Assembly: GCF_018446385.1 (NCBI RefSeq)
Contig: NW_024589857.1
Span: 1-64,000 of the forward strand
Length of the DNA stretch: 64,000 nt
Origin: Zingiber officinale
Lineage: Eukaryota > Streptophyta > Magnoliopsida > Zingiberales > Zingiberaceae
Direction of reading: 5' to 3'
The position numbers and the translations under genes were made by a program. Shown here one piece after another: positions 24,475 through 34,314 of this stretch; position 1 is the stretch's first letter; each line of letters begins with the position of its first letter. Under the pieces are notes generated by a model. That model did no database searches. It worked only from the letters and a program-made list of their open reading frames with translations, and was not told the origin of the DNA.

Positions 24475-25620
24475 TCAATGTCTAATATCCCCAAGCTCCA
24501 TACACACCACAGTTATATCACATTCACAATCCATATGCAATTCCTCAAATCGTGTATCAATGGACTCAAAAGTTGCTTCTGAGCGATCGTCTAGATCCTC
24601 TAAGGTGTCATGATCATCTATGGCCGCCGGAGCTTTGTGCTCCTCAACCCCACCACCAAGATGATTGACGTGATAGTCATGGTCAGATTCCCACACCATA
24701 GTCCCATGGACCTCCTTCATCCTAGCCAAGGCAAAGTTACGTAGGCCAATTTCATCATACTTAGTCAAAGGTTTAATGTTGGTCTTGCCCCTAGTAACAT
24801 CAATGTCTATGGATGCAAGCCATGCAGTAATGAGGTGTGGGAAAGACATGTGGATCTTTTTCTAGATGGGTTTTGTGTAATGCACAATGAAATGAAACAT
24901 GTTCAGACTCATATCTACATCTAACCTATGACAAAATGCATACAACAGAAATATATGACTAAATCTAACAAAGGCTAGAGCATGAGTGACTATCGGTAAT
25001 ATGCACCCGACAATGACTTTATAGAAGACATTATCGGGAGTTGATAGGCCATGAGCAGAGAAAATTCTCTTGTTTCAAGGTCTAGACCAATGGTAAAAGT
25101 GCTTAAACATGACATTTATGGTCAAGTGGGCAAAAGGCTTTGGAAGAGGCTCTCTATAGGTAGGATAGAACACAAATTTATTCTCGGCCAGACAACAACC
25201 TAAGAATGACCTCCAAATGTTTGTTGTAAAGTCAAGATCATGTTTGTCTACACGAGTTCAGTACACCATATTATCACTAACAAGATGCATGTTATCATAG
25301 AATTCGGCCACTAGGTCTAGATGGATAGGAGTGTCGCAAAAAATAAAATTTCTAATTGATAATGACAGACAATTTCTAAGATATCATGACTCTTGACACG
25401 AAAGAATTCTATATGTAGATATCGGGCAGGAATGATTTTAAATGAGTGAGACTGGTCACTAGAACTCTTTCCCTTAGAAGAAATCCTAAATGGACCTTCA
25501 CCCGCCTCAATTTGCCTACGTTTAGGTCTACATGTATGCATAAATGCATCAATAATAGGATTAATCACAATGATATGAATCATAAGGTAACATAATTTAA
25601 TCATGGCCAAGATAATTATT
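24475..25620 (-). pseudogene. Degenerate TE-associated plant protein (unassigned)
   Basis: Minus-strand coding-like sequence can be followed through several stops and frame changes. Pieces include RRQIEAGEGPFRISSKGK near the start, then FAHLTINVMFKHFYHW, LPIVTHALAFVRFSHIF, DVDMSLNMFHFIVHYTKP, a stop, and MSFPHLITAWLASIDIDVTR with YDEIGLRNFALARMKEVHG and an acidic tail. The style resembles the uncharacterised plant proteins labelled putative plant transposon domain that lie in retroelements. I cannot name a function. It is flanked by oppositely oriented satellite blocks and is not an active gene. Confidence 0.4.
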
Positions 25621-25624
25621 TTGG

Positions 25625-26015
25625 GCCCATATGTGTTGATGGATTAAGACGATCAAGTGGGCACGGTTAGATCAGGAGACACCGCAGTTGACTGGAGGAG
25701 CTTATGAGAAGATACTGAAACCCTAAGGGATGTCAGAAAGAGAGTAGTGCGGAATAGTAGGGTTAGGGTTTGGGGTTGGTAAGGAGAAGAACCAGTAGAT
25801 AGGCCTACCTTAGATCACCGGAGCACTAGGCGTCGGAGGGAAGAGGCACCAGTCGCCTGAGAAGGTCAGAAGTGTTTAGGGTTTGGAGGGAGAAAAAAAT
25901 CAACAGTTAGGGCAAACAGTCAAATGGATGTTTAAATACACAAGTTAGCTTTAAAAATGTGTCTGACATGAATTGATTTGACTAACATTTCTAGTCAGTC
26001 GACTGTTTTAGTTCC
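25625..26015. other. Spacer with no recognised gene
   Basis: Moderately GC-rich compared with its surroundings (GGAGAAGAACCAGTAGATAG, CGGAGGGAAGAGGCACC). It could be a leader or LTR part of the neighbouring degenerate element. No repeat or coding frame could be assigned. Confidence 0.4.
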
Positions 26016-26017
26016 TG

Positions 26018-26620
26018 ATTTTAATAGAGAATAATCAATTCAACTAATTTCAGGGATCAATCCGACTGATTCAATTTATGAGGTGCACAAAGATAAATCG
26101 ATTGGACTAATATCAGGGATTGATTCGACTGATTCAATTTATGAGGTGCACAGAAATTATTCGATTCAACTGATTTTAGTAATTGATTCGACTAATTTAG
26201 TTTATGAGGTGCACAAAGACAATTCGATTCAACTGATTTCAGGGATCAATTCGACTGATTTAGTATATGAGGTGCACAGAGACAATTTGATTCGACAAAT
26301 TTCAGGGATCGATTCAACTTATTGAGTATATGACATGCACAGAGACAAATTTGTTTCAACTGATTCAGTTTATAAGGTCATAGAGATGAATTGATTCAAC
26401 TGATATCAAAGATCGATTCGACTATTTCAGTTTCTTTAGTGCATAGAGACCAATTGATTCAATTGACACTATGTATTAGTCGATTAATTCATTTTCTAAA
26501 GTGCATAGAGACTTATTAATTCAACTGACAATATGTTTCAATCGAATGATTCATTTTCTAAAGTTCATAGCGACTATTGATTTGAATGAGACTAATCAAT
26601 ATGTATCAGTCGACATCATT
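26018..26620 (+). repeat. 63-bp minisatellite, readable as a 21-residue repeat
   Basis: The landmark AGGTGCACA recurs at 26081, 26144, 26207 and 26270, then as ACATGCACA at 26333: exactly 63 bases apart. More diverged units extend to about 26620. As 63 is a multiple of three, one frame stays open for 80 codons (26083-26325) as copies of EVHRDNSIQLISGI-DSTDLVY. No upstream exon or conserved protein is evident, so this is most simply a non-coding tandem array. Units carry the near-palindromic core TTCGACTGATTCA. Confidence 0.85.
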
Positions 26621-26659
26621 TATTGTGCCCAAATCGTGTTCAAAAATATATCGATCGAC

Positions 26660-28280
26660 TTATTCATTTTTTAATATGATTCGGGTACAATAAATGATGT
26701 CGTAAGGTCAATGTCAATGAAACTTATATGATAATCACTGAACCACACTATACTTGAGATCCTTGAGCTTCCCTCTATGTGATGGTGTTAAAAAAAATTG
26801 AAAACCCAAAGTCCATCAACCGATTTTGGTTAAAATCGGCTGATGACCCAAACTATATCAGATCGGCAAGGGGCCAGATCTTATGTATTCAAGTTGGTCT
26901 CCTGAATGTGTGAATGCCCTCTAATCTCATTATGATACAATACATTGAGTGTTACAAATTTTTGAACATGATTCAGACACAATAAATGATGTCGTAAGCT
27001 CAATATAAATGAAACTTATATAATAATCACTGAACTACACTATATTTGAGATCTTTGAGCTTCCCTTTATGTGATGGTATTAAAATTTTTATTTTTCTGA
27101 TAGCTAAAGTCCATCAGCCGATTTTTGTCAAAACTAGATGATGGCCCAAACTACATCTGATCGACATGGGGCTAGATCCTATGTGTTCGGGCTGGTCTCC
27201 TGAATGTGTAAATACACCCTCTAACCTCATTACGATACAACATATTGAGACTTACGAATTTTTTAACACGGTTCGGACACAATATATGATGTCGTAAGCC
27301 CAATGTAAATGAAAATTATTTGATAATCACTAACCACACCATATTTGTGATCCTTGAGCTTCGCTCTATGTGATGGTGTTAAAATTTTTATTTTTCGGAT
27401 AATCGAAGTCCATCAGCCGATTTTAGTCAAAATCGATTAATGGCCCAAACTATATTGGATCGACATGGGGTTAAATCCTATGTGTTCGAGATCGTCTCCT
27501 AAATGTGTAAATACCCTCTAACCTCATTACCATACAACGTATTGAGAGTTATAAATTTTTGAACATATAAGTTGGACACAGTAAATGATATTATAATCTC
27601 AATGTAAATGAAAATTATATGATAATCACTAAACTACATCATATTTGAGATCCTTGAGCTTTCCTCTATGTCATGGTATTAAAATTTTTATTTTTCAGAT
27701 AGCTGAAGTTCATCAGCCGATTTTGGTCAAAATCGGCTGATGACCCAAACTACATCGAATCAACATGGGGTTGAATTCTATGTGTTCAGGCTTGTCTCCT
27801 GAATGTGTAAATGTCCTCTAACTTTATTACGATATAATGTATTAAGAGTTACGAATTTTTGAACACGATTTAGGTATAATAAATGATGTCGTAAGCTCGA
27901 TATAAATAAAAATTATATGATAATTACTGAATCACACCATATTTGACATTCTTGAGCTTCCTTCTATATGATGATGTTAAAAATTTTATTTTTCGGATAG
28001 TCACAGTCCATCAGCCGATTTTGGTTAAAACTAATTGATGGCCTAAACTATATCAGATCGACATAGGGTTGGATCCTATGTGTTCAAGCTGATCTCCTGA
28101 ATGTGTAAATTTCCTCTAACCTCATTATGATACAACGTTTGAGAGTTGTGAATTTTTTATTTTTCTGATAGTCAAAGTTCATCAACCCGTGGTTGTCAAA
28201 ATCGACTGTTGACATCGGATCAACATGGATAAATGTCTTATATGGTCGAGTCAGTCTACTGAATGTATTCATACCCTTTA
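26660..28280 (-). repeat. 300-bp satellite, block B (about 5 units, inverted relative to block A)
   Basis: The core GTCCATCAGCCGATTTTGG followed by TCAAAATCGGCTGATG is itself a near-perfect palindrome. Its copies start at about 26811, 27109, 27408, 27708 and 28006, a period of 298-300 bp, with a shortened unit near 28170. The non-palindromic parts (AATAAATGATGTCGTAAGCT, GATAATCACTGAA, GAGATCCTTGAGCTTCCCT) are the reverse complement of block A landmarks. Confidence 0.9.
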
Positions 28281-28299
28281 ACATCATTACGATACATCT

Positions 28300-28810
28300 G
28301 ATACATCGTAATAAATAACACAATACAAAATAAAATTTTTACACAGAATACAATTTTACATGATCAATATAACCGAACACAACATAATACAACACATCAT
28401 AATAATTTTACACAATCCAATACAATAACAATTTAGAACAACACAACACTCCAATTTTACACAATTCAATATCAATCCAATACAAGAACAATATAACAAT
28501 TTTACACACAATCTGATACAAGATCGATTTAGAATAACAACACAACACAATAATTTTAAACAATTAAATATCAACACAATACAAGAACAATATAACAATT
28601 TTAAACACAATCCAGTACAAGATCAATTTAGCGTTTTTATACACAACACAACAATTTTAAACAATCCAATACAAGAATAATACATGGATTTTACACATAA
28701 TCTAGTACAAGATCAATTTAGAACAACACAACACAATAATTTTAAACAATTCAATACAAAAATAACACAACACAACATTTTAGAACAATAACAATAAATA
28801 ATAACAAGAA
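28300..28810 (+). repeat. AC-rich imperfect tandem repeat
   Basis: Purely A/C/T-rich DNA built from repeated phrases: ACAACACAATAATTTTAAAC, CAATACAAGAACAATATAAC and TACAAGATC(G/A)ATTTAG. The last recurs near 28515, 28615 and 28707. The spacing of 90-105 bases is irregular. No coding meaning. Confidence 0.8.
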
Positions 28811-28988
28811 TCTAGACTAAACAAATTTCATATTAAATAATTAGATGAAGTATAAATTTACAAAAAAATAAATATACTTCGAACTTTGATATGCAAATTA
28901 CAAACATACTATACAACACGTTAATTACAAACATACTAACATGTCATTTACAAACATACTACAACTCATCAACAACAAGGTTGATAAT

Positions 28989-29650
28989 TCATTCTACTTT
29001 GAATTTACAAAATTTGCCCCTACTGATTGATAATGCAACCTCCACTCTAAATTTATAAATGTCTTTTTGAGTGAATTTCATATAAATATTATACAACAGA
29101 TGTCTTATATATTGCATAACGAAGAAGGCACAGTCATTCCTACAGTATCATAAAATTAAATTAGTAACAAAATTATAATGACAATGTACCATTGAAATTT
29201 ACTAATAATGTAATAATTTACTTACGACAATATTTGTTGAGGACAATCGACTTTAGTAGAGGCTGATTCTTCTAAAGAGTAATATTCTTGTAACCCATTA
29301 TGAAGTTCCTTCACTTTATCGTTGGAAAACATTTCCATTCTAGAGATCCGTGAGTATTGGACAAGCAAAAAATATTCATAAAAATATATAACAAGTATCA
29401 TAATGTAGAATGTAAATTTTAGATTTTAATACTAACTAGCTCTACAAAATGTTGATAATATTTATAGTTGTAGGACAATGAATTATAATGGTAGAACATT
29501 TTTACCTCGGTGTCCATGACCATAAATGATAATGTGCATGATTAGTATTTATAGGTATAAAAATATACCTAACTTCTCGATCAACCGGATTTATTTTGAT
29601 AGTATGACATAAAATTATTTCTTATAAATGTTCATATGATGACTGCAAGA
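28989..29650 (-). pseudogene. Ulp1-like (C48) cysteine protease pseudogene
   Basis: Three catalytic-core segments of a SUMO-protease-type fold can be read on the minus strand. At about 29640-29520: VRYIFIPINTNHAHYH, the His region. At about 29525-29410, in another frame: VMDTEVKMFYHYNSLS, where a catalytic Asp is expected but Asn is seen. At 29340-29226 and 29139-28989: VDCPQQILS joined over a GT-AG intron (29140-29225) to NDCAFFVMQYIRHLLYN, which contains the catalytic Cys. The reading ends at a stop at 28989. A one-base frame change between the His and Asn parts and the Asp-to-Asn change indicate loss of function. Such proteases are often carried by plant MULEs and other transposons. Confidence 0.62.
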
Positions 29651-30690
29651 TTCAATATATAATCATAAATTAGTGTAATAATATCACAAACATAATAAAA
29701 AATATAATATGAAGTCAAATATTTACCATGAATCTAGTTGAGCAATATATGAACTTATTATACAACCTGTTAGATGAGGAAGCTTCCCTGAAAAGTAATG
29801 AAATATAAGCATCAATTATTCCTCGTCTATGAATATGCTACCTAAGACACATGTGAAGAAGTCATTTATAGTCATTGAGTAGTAGTCTTCCTCCCATAAG
29901 AAATCACAAGTAGACCATCTCAGATTTTGAAGGAATTCTATCATGTAGGTTATATGTTCTTCTCATTTTTCTTTTTTATTTCTTTGAATTTCCCTTTCAA
30001 ATACTGCAAATAAATCAAACTCAATGTATTTAACATAAGCAAAAGACAACTTAAAGAAAATGTAATTACTTCAAATAAATTTAAATATTTCTACATAAAT
30101 ATCAACTTACTTTAATAGCATTCAATCTCATAGTCTTCATTTCCTTGTCCCTTGCTTTTATTTTAAGAGTCTCTTCTTCATCATCAATTTCATCGCCAAC
30201 TAATATAATTTTATCTTCTTCTTTCATTTCAAATCAACCTCCCTAGACTTTATCTCCAAATTACCCCCTTCACCTTCATGTATTTTTCTCCTAGTCCTCT
30301 TCTTACCTAAGACTAATGTTAACCAATTAAGTGTATCTTTAGGAGTCGACCTGAGGATATAGTGACTTCTTTCATGTCCTCTCCTCTTCAGATTGGTTGA
30401 AATAAGGTCAGGATGATCTTTGACAGGATGGCTAGTTGGATAAGAAAAACCTTCCCTTTATAGAATGGCAACTAATTCTCGATTAACTTTCACTAAGCTT
30501 TCATTATCAAGGGTAAGCTTTTGGATTAGTTTTCCTTTTCAATGCAATGAGCACATCCAATTTCTTTCTCTGAGTCTATGTGAAATTGTGAAGCTGATGG
30601 CTCACCCCGTTGCAGTGTAGACTCAAATTTAATAAGGAGGGGAGTGCCAAGTAAATTTACTTTCTCAAGGGTAAGGAGAATATCATCAAT
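29650..30690 (-). pseudogene. Possible N-terminal exons of the Ulp1-like pseudogene
   Basis: Coding-like minus-strand pieces are scattered here. One around 29990-29870 reads AVFEREIQRNKKEK, a stop, EEHITYMIEFLQNLRWSTC, DFLWEEDYYSMTINDFFTC. Another around 30460-30270 reads HPVKDHPDLISTNLKRRGHE, RSHYILRSTPKDTLNWLTLV and a lysine/arginine-rich run. The character suits the linker of TE-borne Ulp1 proteins, but exon borders cannot be fixed and the link to the protease core is inferred from position and strand. Confidence 0.35.
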
Positions 30691-30788
30691 AATCTACAAA
30701 ATCAATAACGATGCATAATTAATTAAAAACTACTAACTATATAAGCTGAATTTAGCATGAGTTGAAATACACATAATAATTATCTAAT

Positions 30789-31466
30789 TGTTGGATATTG
30801 GGGCCTAAATGGACCAATACGATTTTGAGGAGGAAAAATCGGAAGCCATCAATTGTTGAAAGTCGTAATTGACTTTAAAATTGAAATCTACGTTTCGCGT
30901 AGATAGATTTAGACTATTAATTTGCTCAAAACCGATTAAGGGTGAATGAGAAATTAATGTTCAAAGTCGGCCCAAAATAACGTTGGTTATTCATTAAGGA
31001 AATGCAAGGGAGAATAGTCCCACATCGGAAATTTCCGATGTGCATTCCTTACTTATTAATGATGTTGAGTTATTGGAGTTAACTCAGAAAAGTACCAGGT
31101 ACTCTCTGCTTAAGAGTCCAAGAAGCCTATGAGAAGGTTCGCTGGTCTCGGAAGTCGGAGTGCTACGATTCCGAGACGATTGTCGTCGTTGTATCTTGGG
31201 AACGAATTGCAACAATCCGTTAAGCACCGTAGCGGAGCAATATCGTTTACGGAGATAGTGTCGAACACTAGCCTCGACGATCAGTTTGCATACTCCGGAA
31301 TTTACCGGAAACAACACTAGCTAGGTAAGACTTTTGCTAACTTAGCCTTTATTTTATTTCTATGAGAATAAGTAGACCTCCGCGTACTTATTCTCAGTGT
31401 TACAATGTTGTATACCACTTGAATAGGGATATGCTCAAGAAACTAAGCCTGTGTCATAATTCAACA
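30789..31466 (+). repeat. Putative solo LTR (about 680 bp)
   Basis: Starts TGTTGGATATTGGGGCC and ends GTCATAATTCAACA, so it has TG...CA ends. The ends extend as the short inverted repeat TAATTGTTG / CAACAATTA. It contains AGTCCCACATCGGAAATTTC, a phrase common in plant LTR leaders, and a GC-richer body than its AT-rich flanks. No convincing target duplication is visible and no internal element region follows, so this stays a putative call. Confidence 0.45.
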
Positions 31467-31469
31467 ATT

Positions 31470-32881
31470 ATATACTATTAAAGTATTTATAAAATATATT
31501 AATTAACCAATAAAAACTTACAACAAGTAGACCAGAAATCCCTTCATATAAGATAGTAAGAGGGTATGTCTAGGAGTCTTCGATATAAAAACATTTCCAA
31601 ATATTGGGAGTTGAGGAATCATATAATTATATATAGCCTCAACCTAATTATAGCTTCCTAGGTCGTCAAAATCATCGACAATATCTACAATTATTAAAGG
31701 CAGCTTATATATACTCGAAGAAAATAAAATAGAAGAAAAAAGATATAACATATAAAATTTACAAAATAGCAAAACATCCGAATCTAAATCGACTTGGAGA
31801 CAATATGTCCTTATTAGATTTTCCAATCTAGATCGATTTAGGTCTTTACTTGGAAAAAAAATGTTTCAAATAATACACTAGAGGCAACATTAAAATCCAT
31901 TTTGACATGTCTGTCTCTATTTGGGATTCTAAGCAATAAACTACATCGTTGGTTGTGAAGGACACAACCACGTTGGCAAATTTGAATATCTCTTCTTCAC
32001 AATCTCAACTCTCAAATATGTTCACTAGTAATCCCTTAAGATGTCAAATTTCTAGTATGCTCAGGAATAATGAAAAGGAGTTACTTTTTATAACACTTTT
32101 GTATTTTTCATGGCGTATAACTCCTAAATGACCCTTTGTCTTTCTTCTTGTGGAAGTTTAAGAACAAAAATCTATAAAATATCTCAATTTGCTCATCCAA
32201 TGTAACTTGTCCTATAAACTTGATAATTGAATTATACTTCTTGAACTTGATATATTTCTTTCACTTTCCTGCCATTTAACAAAATAATAATCAAGATTTA
32301 TATAATTCAATAAAATATCATTACTAAACAAAGTTAAACTAAATTTATTCACTAACTATATACAACAAATTAAAACATAATTAACAATATTGAAATTAGA
32401 ATGAATGCACACATAAATAACATATAATCTAAAAAAAATATTAAATTTGTTGATAACTTAAATTAAGTTAATGAACTAAGAGTTCTATACACACTATAAT
32501 CTTACAAATATTAATTTTTTTGAATTTGTTAACAACACTAAGAGTTCTATACATACATAAGGTGCTCGGTTTAGCGATTATATAACCTATTTAGATTAAG
32601 AAATCTTTAACACATTTTAGGTATGAAGTATAACAAATATTAAATAAAACTGTGCTTTATACCAAAGTTAAATATTAATAACAATTCATCTTGATAGTAT
32701 TAACCTATTTAGATAAAATATGCCTTAGGCAATTCATCTTGATAGTATTAATAAGGTTAAATATAAAAAAATATATATTTTCATAAATAAAGCTATAATG
32801 AGAAATAAATGAATAATTAAAAAAATATACTTTTACTCTCAAAATTTTTACCTTTAAAGATGATGATGTATATTTCCACAT

Positions 32882-32941
<60 letters not shown>

Positions 32942-33044
32942 CCTTATATAATACACATAAAGTTGTATTAGCACAACCAGGAGTTTAAAAAAAATCAACG
33001 TTTTGCTGATTCTAAATGTGTCTCTGTTGCCCAAGGCTGCCAAA

Positions 33045-33107
<63 letters not shown>

Positions 33108-34310
33108 TGATATGTTGCACACCTTTGCGGTAACTATGGACGACACTCATAAGTGTTGGAATTGATGATTTTTTTTATTTAATTTTCATAAGCTACTAAT
33201 TATTTCTATATGATTTTTTACTTAGGATTTAGGGATTTAGGGAGTGAATTATAATGTTAAGTATAAAAAATTTTAGATATTCACGAAGTATGCAAGATAG
33301 GTGTAGGATTTGTAGGATAATATATGTATATATATATAATAAATAATTGAGTATCTTTTTTTTAAGATATGGGCGAGGTCTATGAAAAAGAGGTACAAAT
33401 AAGGATTGTACAAGATTTTTAAAGTTTTTACTTGATGTGCTAATAATATAGTATATAAAAACTTTACCTTTTTTTGAGATTACGGTGCAGTAAAAGAATG
33501 TTGTCACATAGACATTGGCGATTCAATCCTAACTATGGTATATTTGTTGAGATTTTTACATCAAATGAAGTTAGCAATTATGGGACGTTAGATTTTTTAA
33601 ATTATCTATTGTAAATATTTTTCGATTTATTCCAATCGATAGAAAAATTTATAAGATCGACCAGTCATTTCAGATTTGGTATCACCTGATCCAATATTTT
33701 TTTTTTATAAGAAATTTTTTTCCGTTGGAGATGCTCTTGATATTAGCTTATTCTTACCGACTTAAACAAATAAAAAAACTTATTTTTTTTTTCTATTTAG
33801 TTCATTCATCCCGCTGTTAATTTACTTAATGGTTTTGGCTCGCGGTAAACTTTAAATTATAAAATACTACTTTTATTCATTGAGTGAATTAATCAAAATT
33901 AAATTATTTAGCTAATTTATAAATACGGCACATGTGCGTCACAAAAACGACTCGATGCCATTGTTTTTTTAAAAAAAAATAGATATAAAAATGAATTTAA
34001 TTTTGACTTCGACCGTAAATAATTTTCGAAATTAAGAAGTGAGGAAAATGCTCCCAAAAAAGGACAAAAAAGCATTAATGCTCGTGCACGAGTCGACGTC
34101 ACTTTTACAAAATAAACTAATTAAAATATTAAAATTGGCGTAAATGTTCGACAATTAAAATCATTATGCAAGTCGAGTCGACAATGCTTTAAATGGTTTG
34201 ACCTCCTCGCTAAGCTAATATCCTCTATGATTTATTCGACTGCGAAATTGTTCTCGATAGATCGTTAAAGTGACAATTAGTATTTTCTCTAACACTTTAA
34301 ATAATTTGAA
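31470..34310. other. AT-rich intergenic DNA, no gene seen
   Basis: No protein frame or RNA gene can be supported. The segment is over 70 percent AT by eye and contains two long (AT)n runs. A weak phrase near 33720-33740 (CCGTTGGAGATGCTCTTGA) resembles a PIF/Harbinger right end but has no clear partner. Confidence 0.6.
32886..33103 (+). repeat. Pair of (AT)n microsatellites
   Basis: Two long perfect or near-perfect AT dinucleotide runs, about 32886-32940 and 33044-33103, are separated by about 100 bases. Each can extrude as a hairpin, and both are likely to be mutable. Confidence 0.93.
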
Positions 34311-34314
34311 GATA

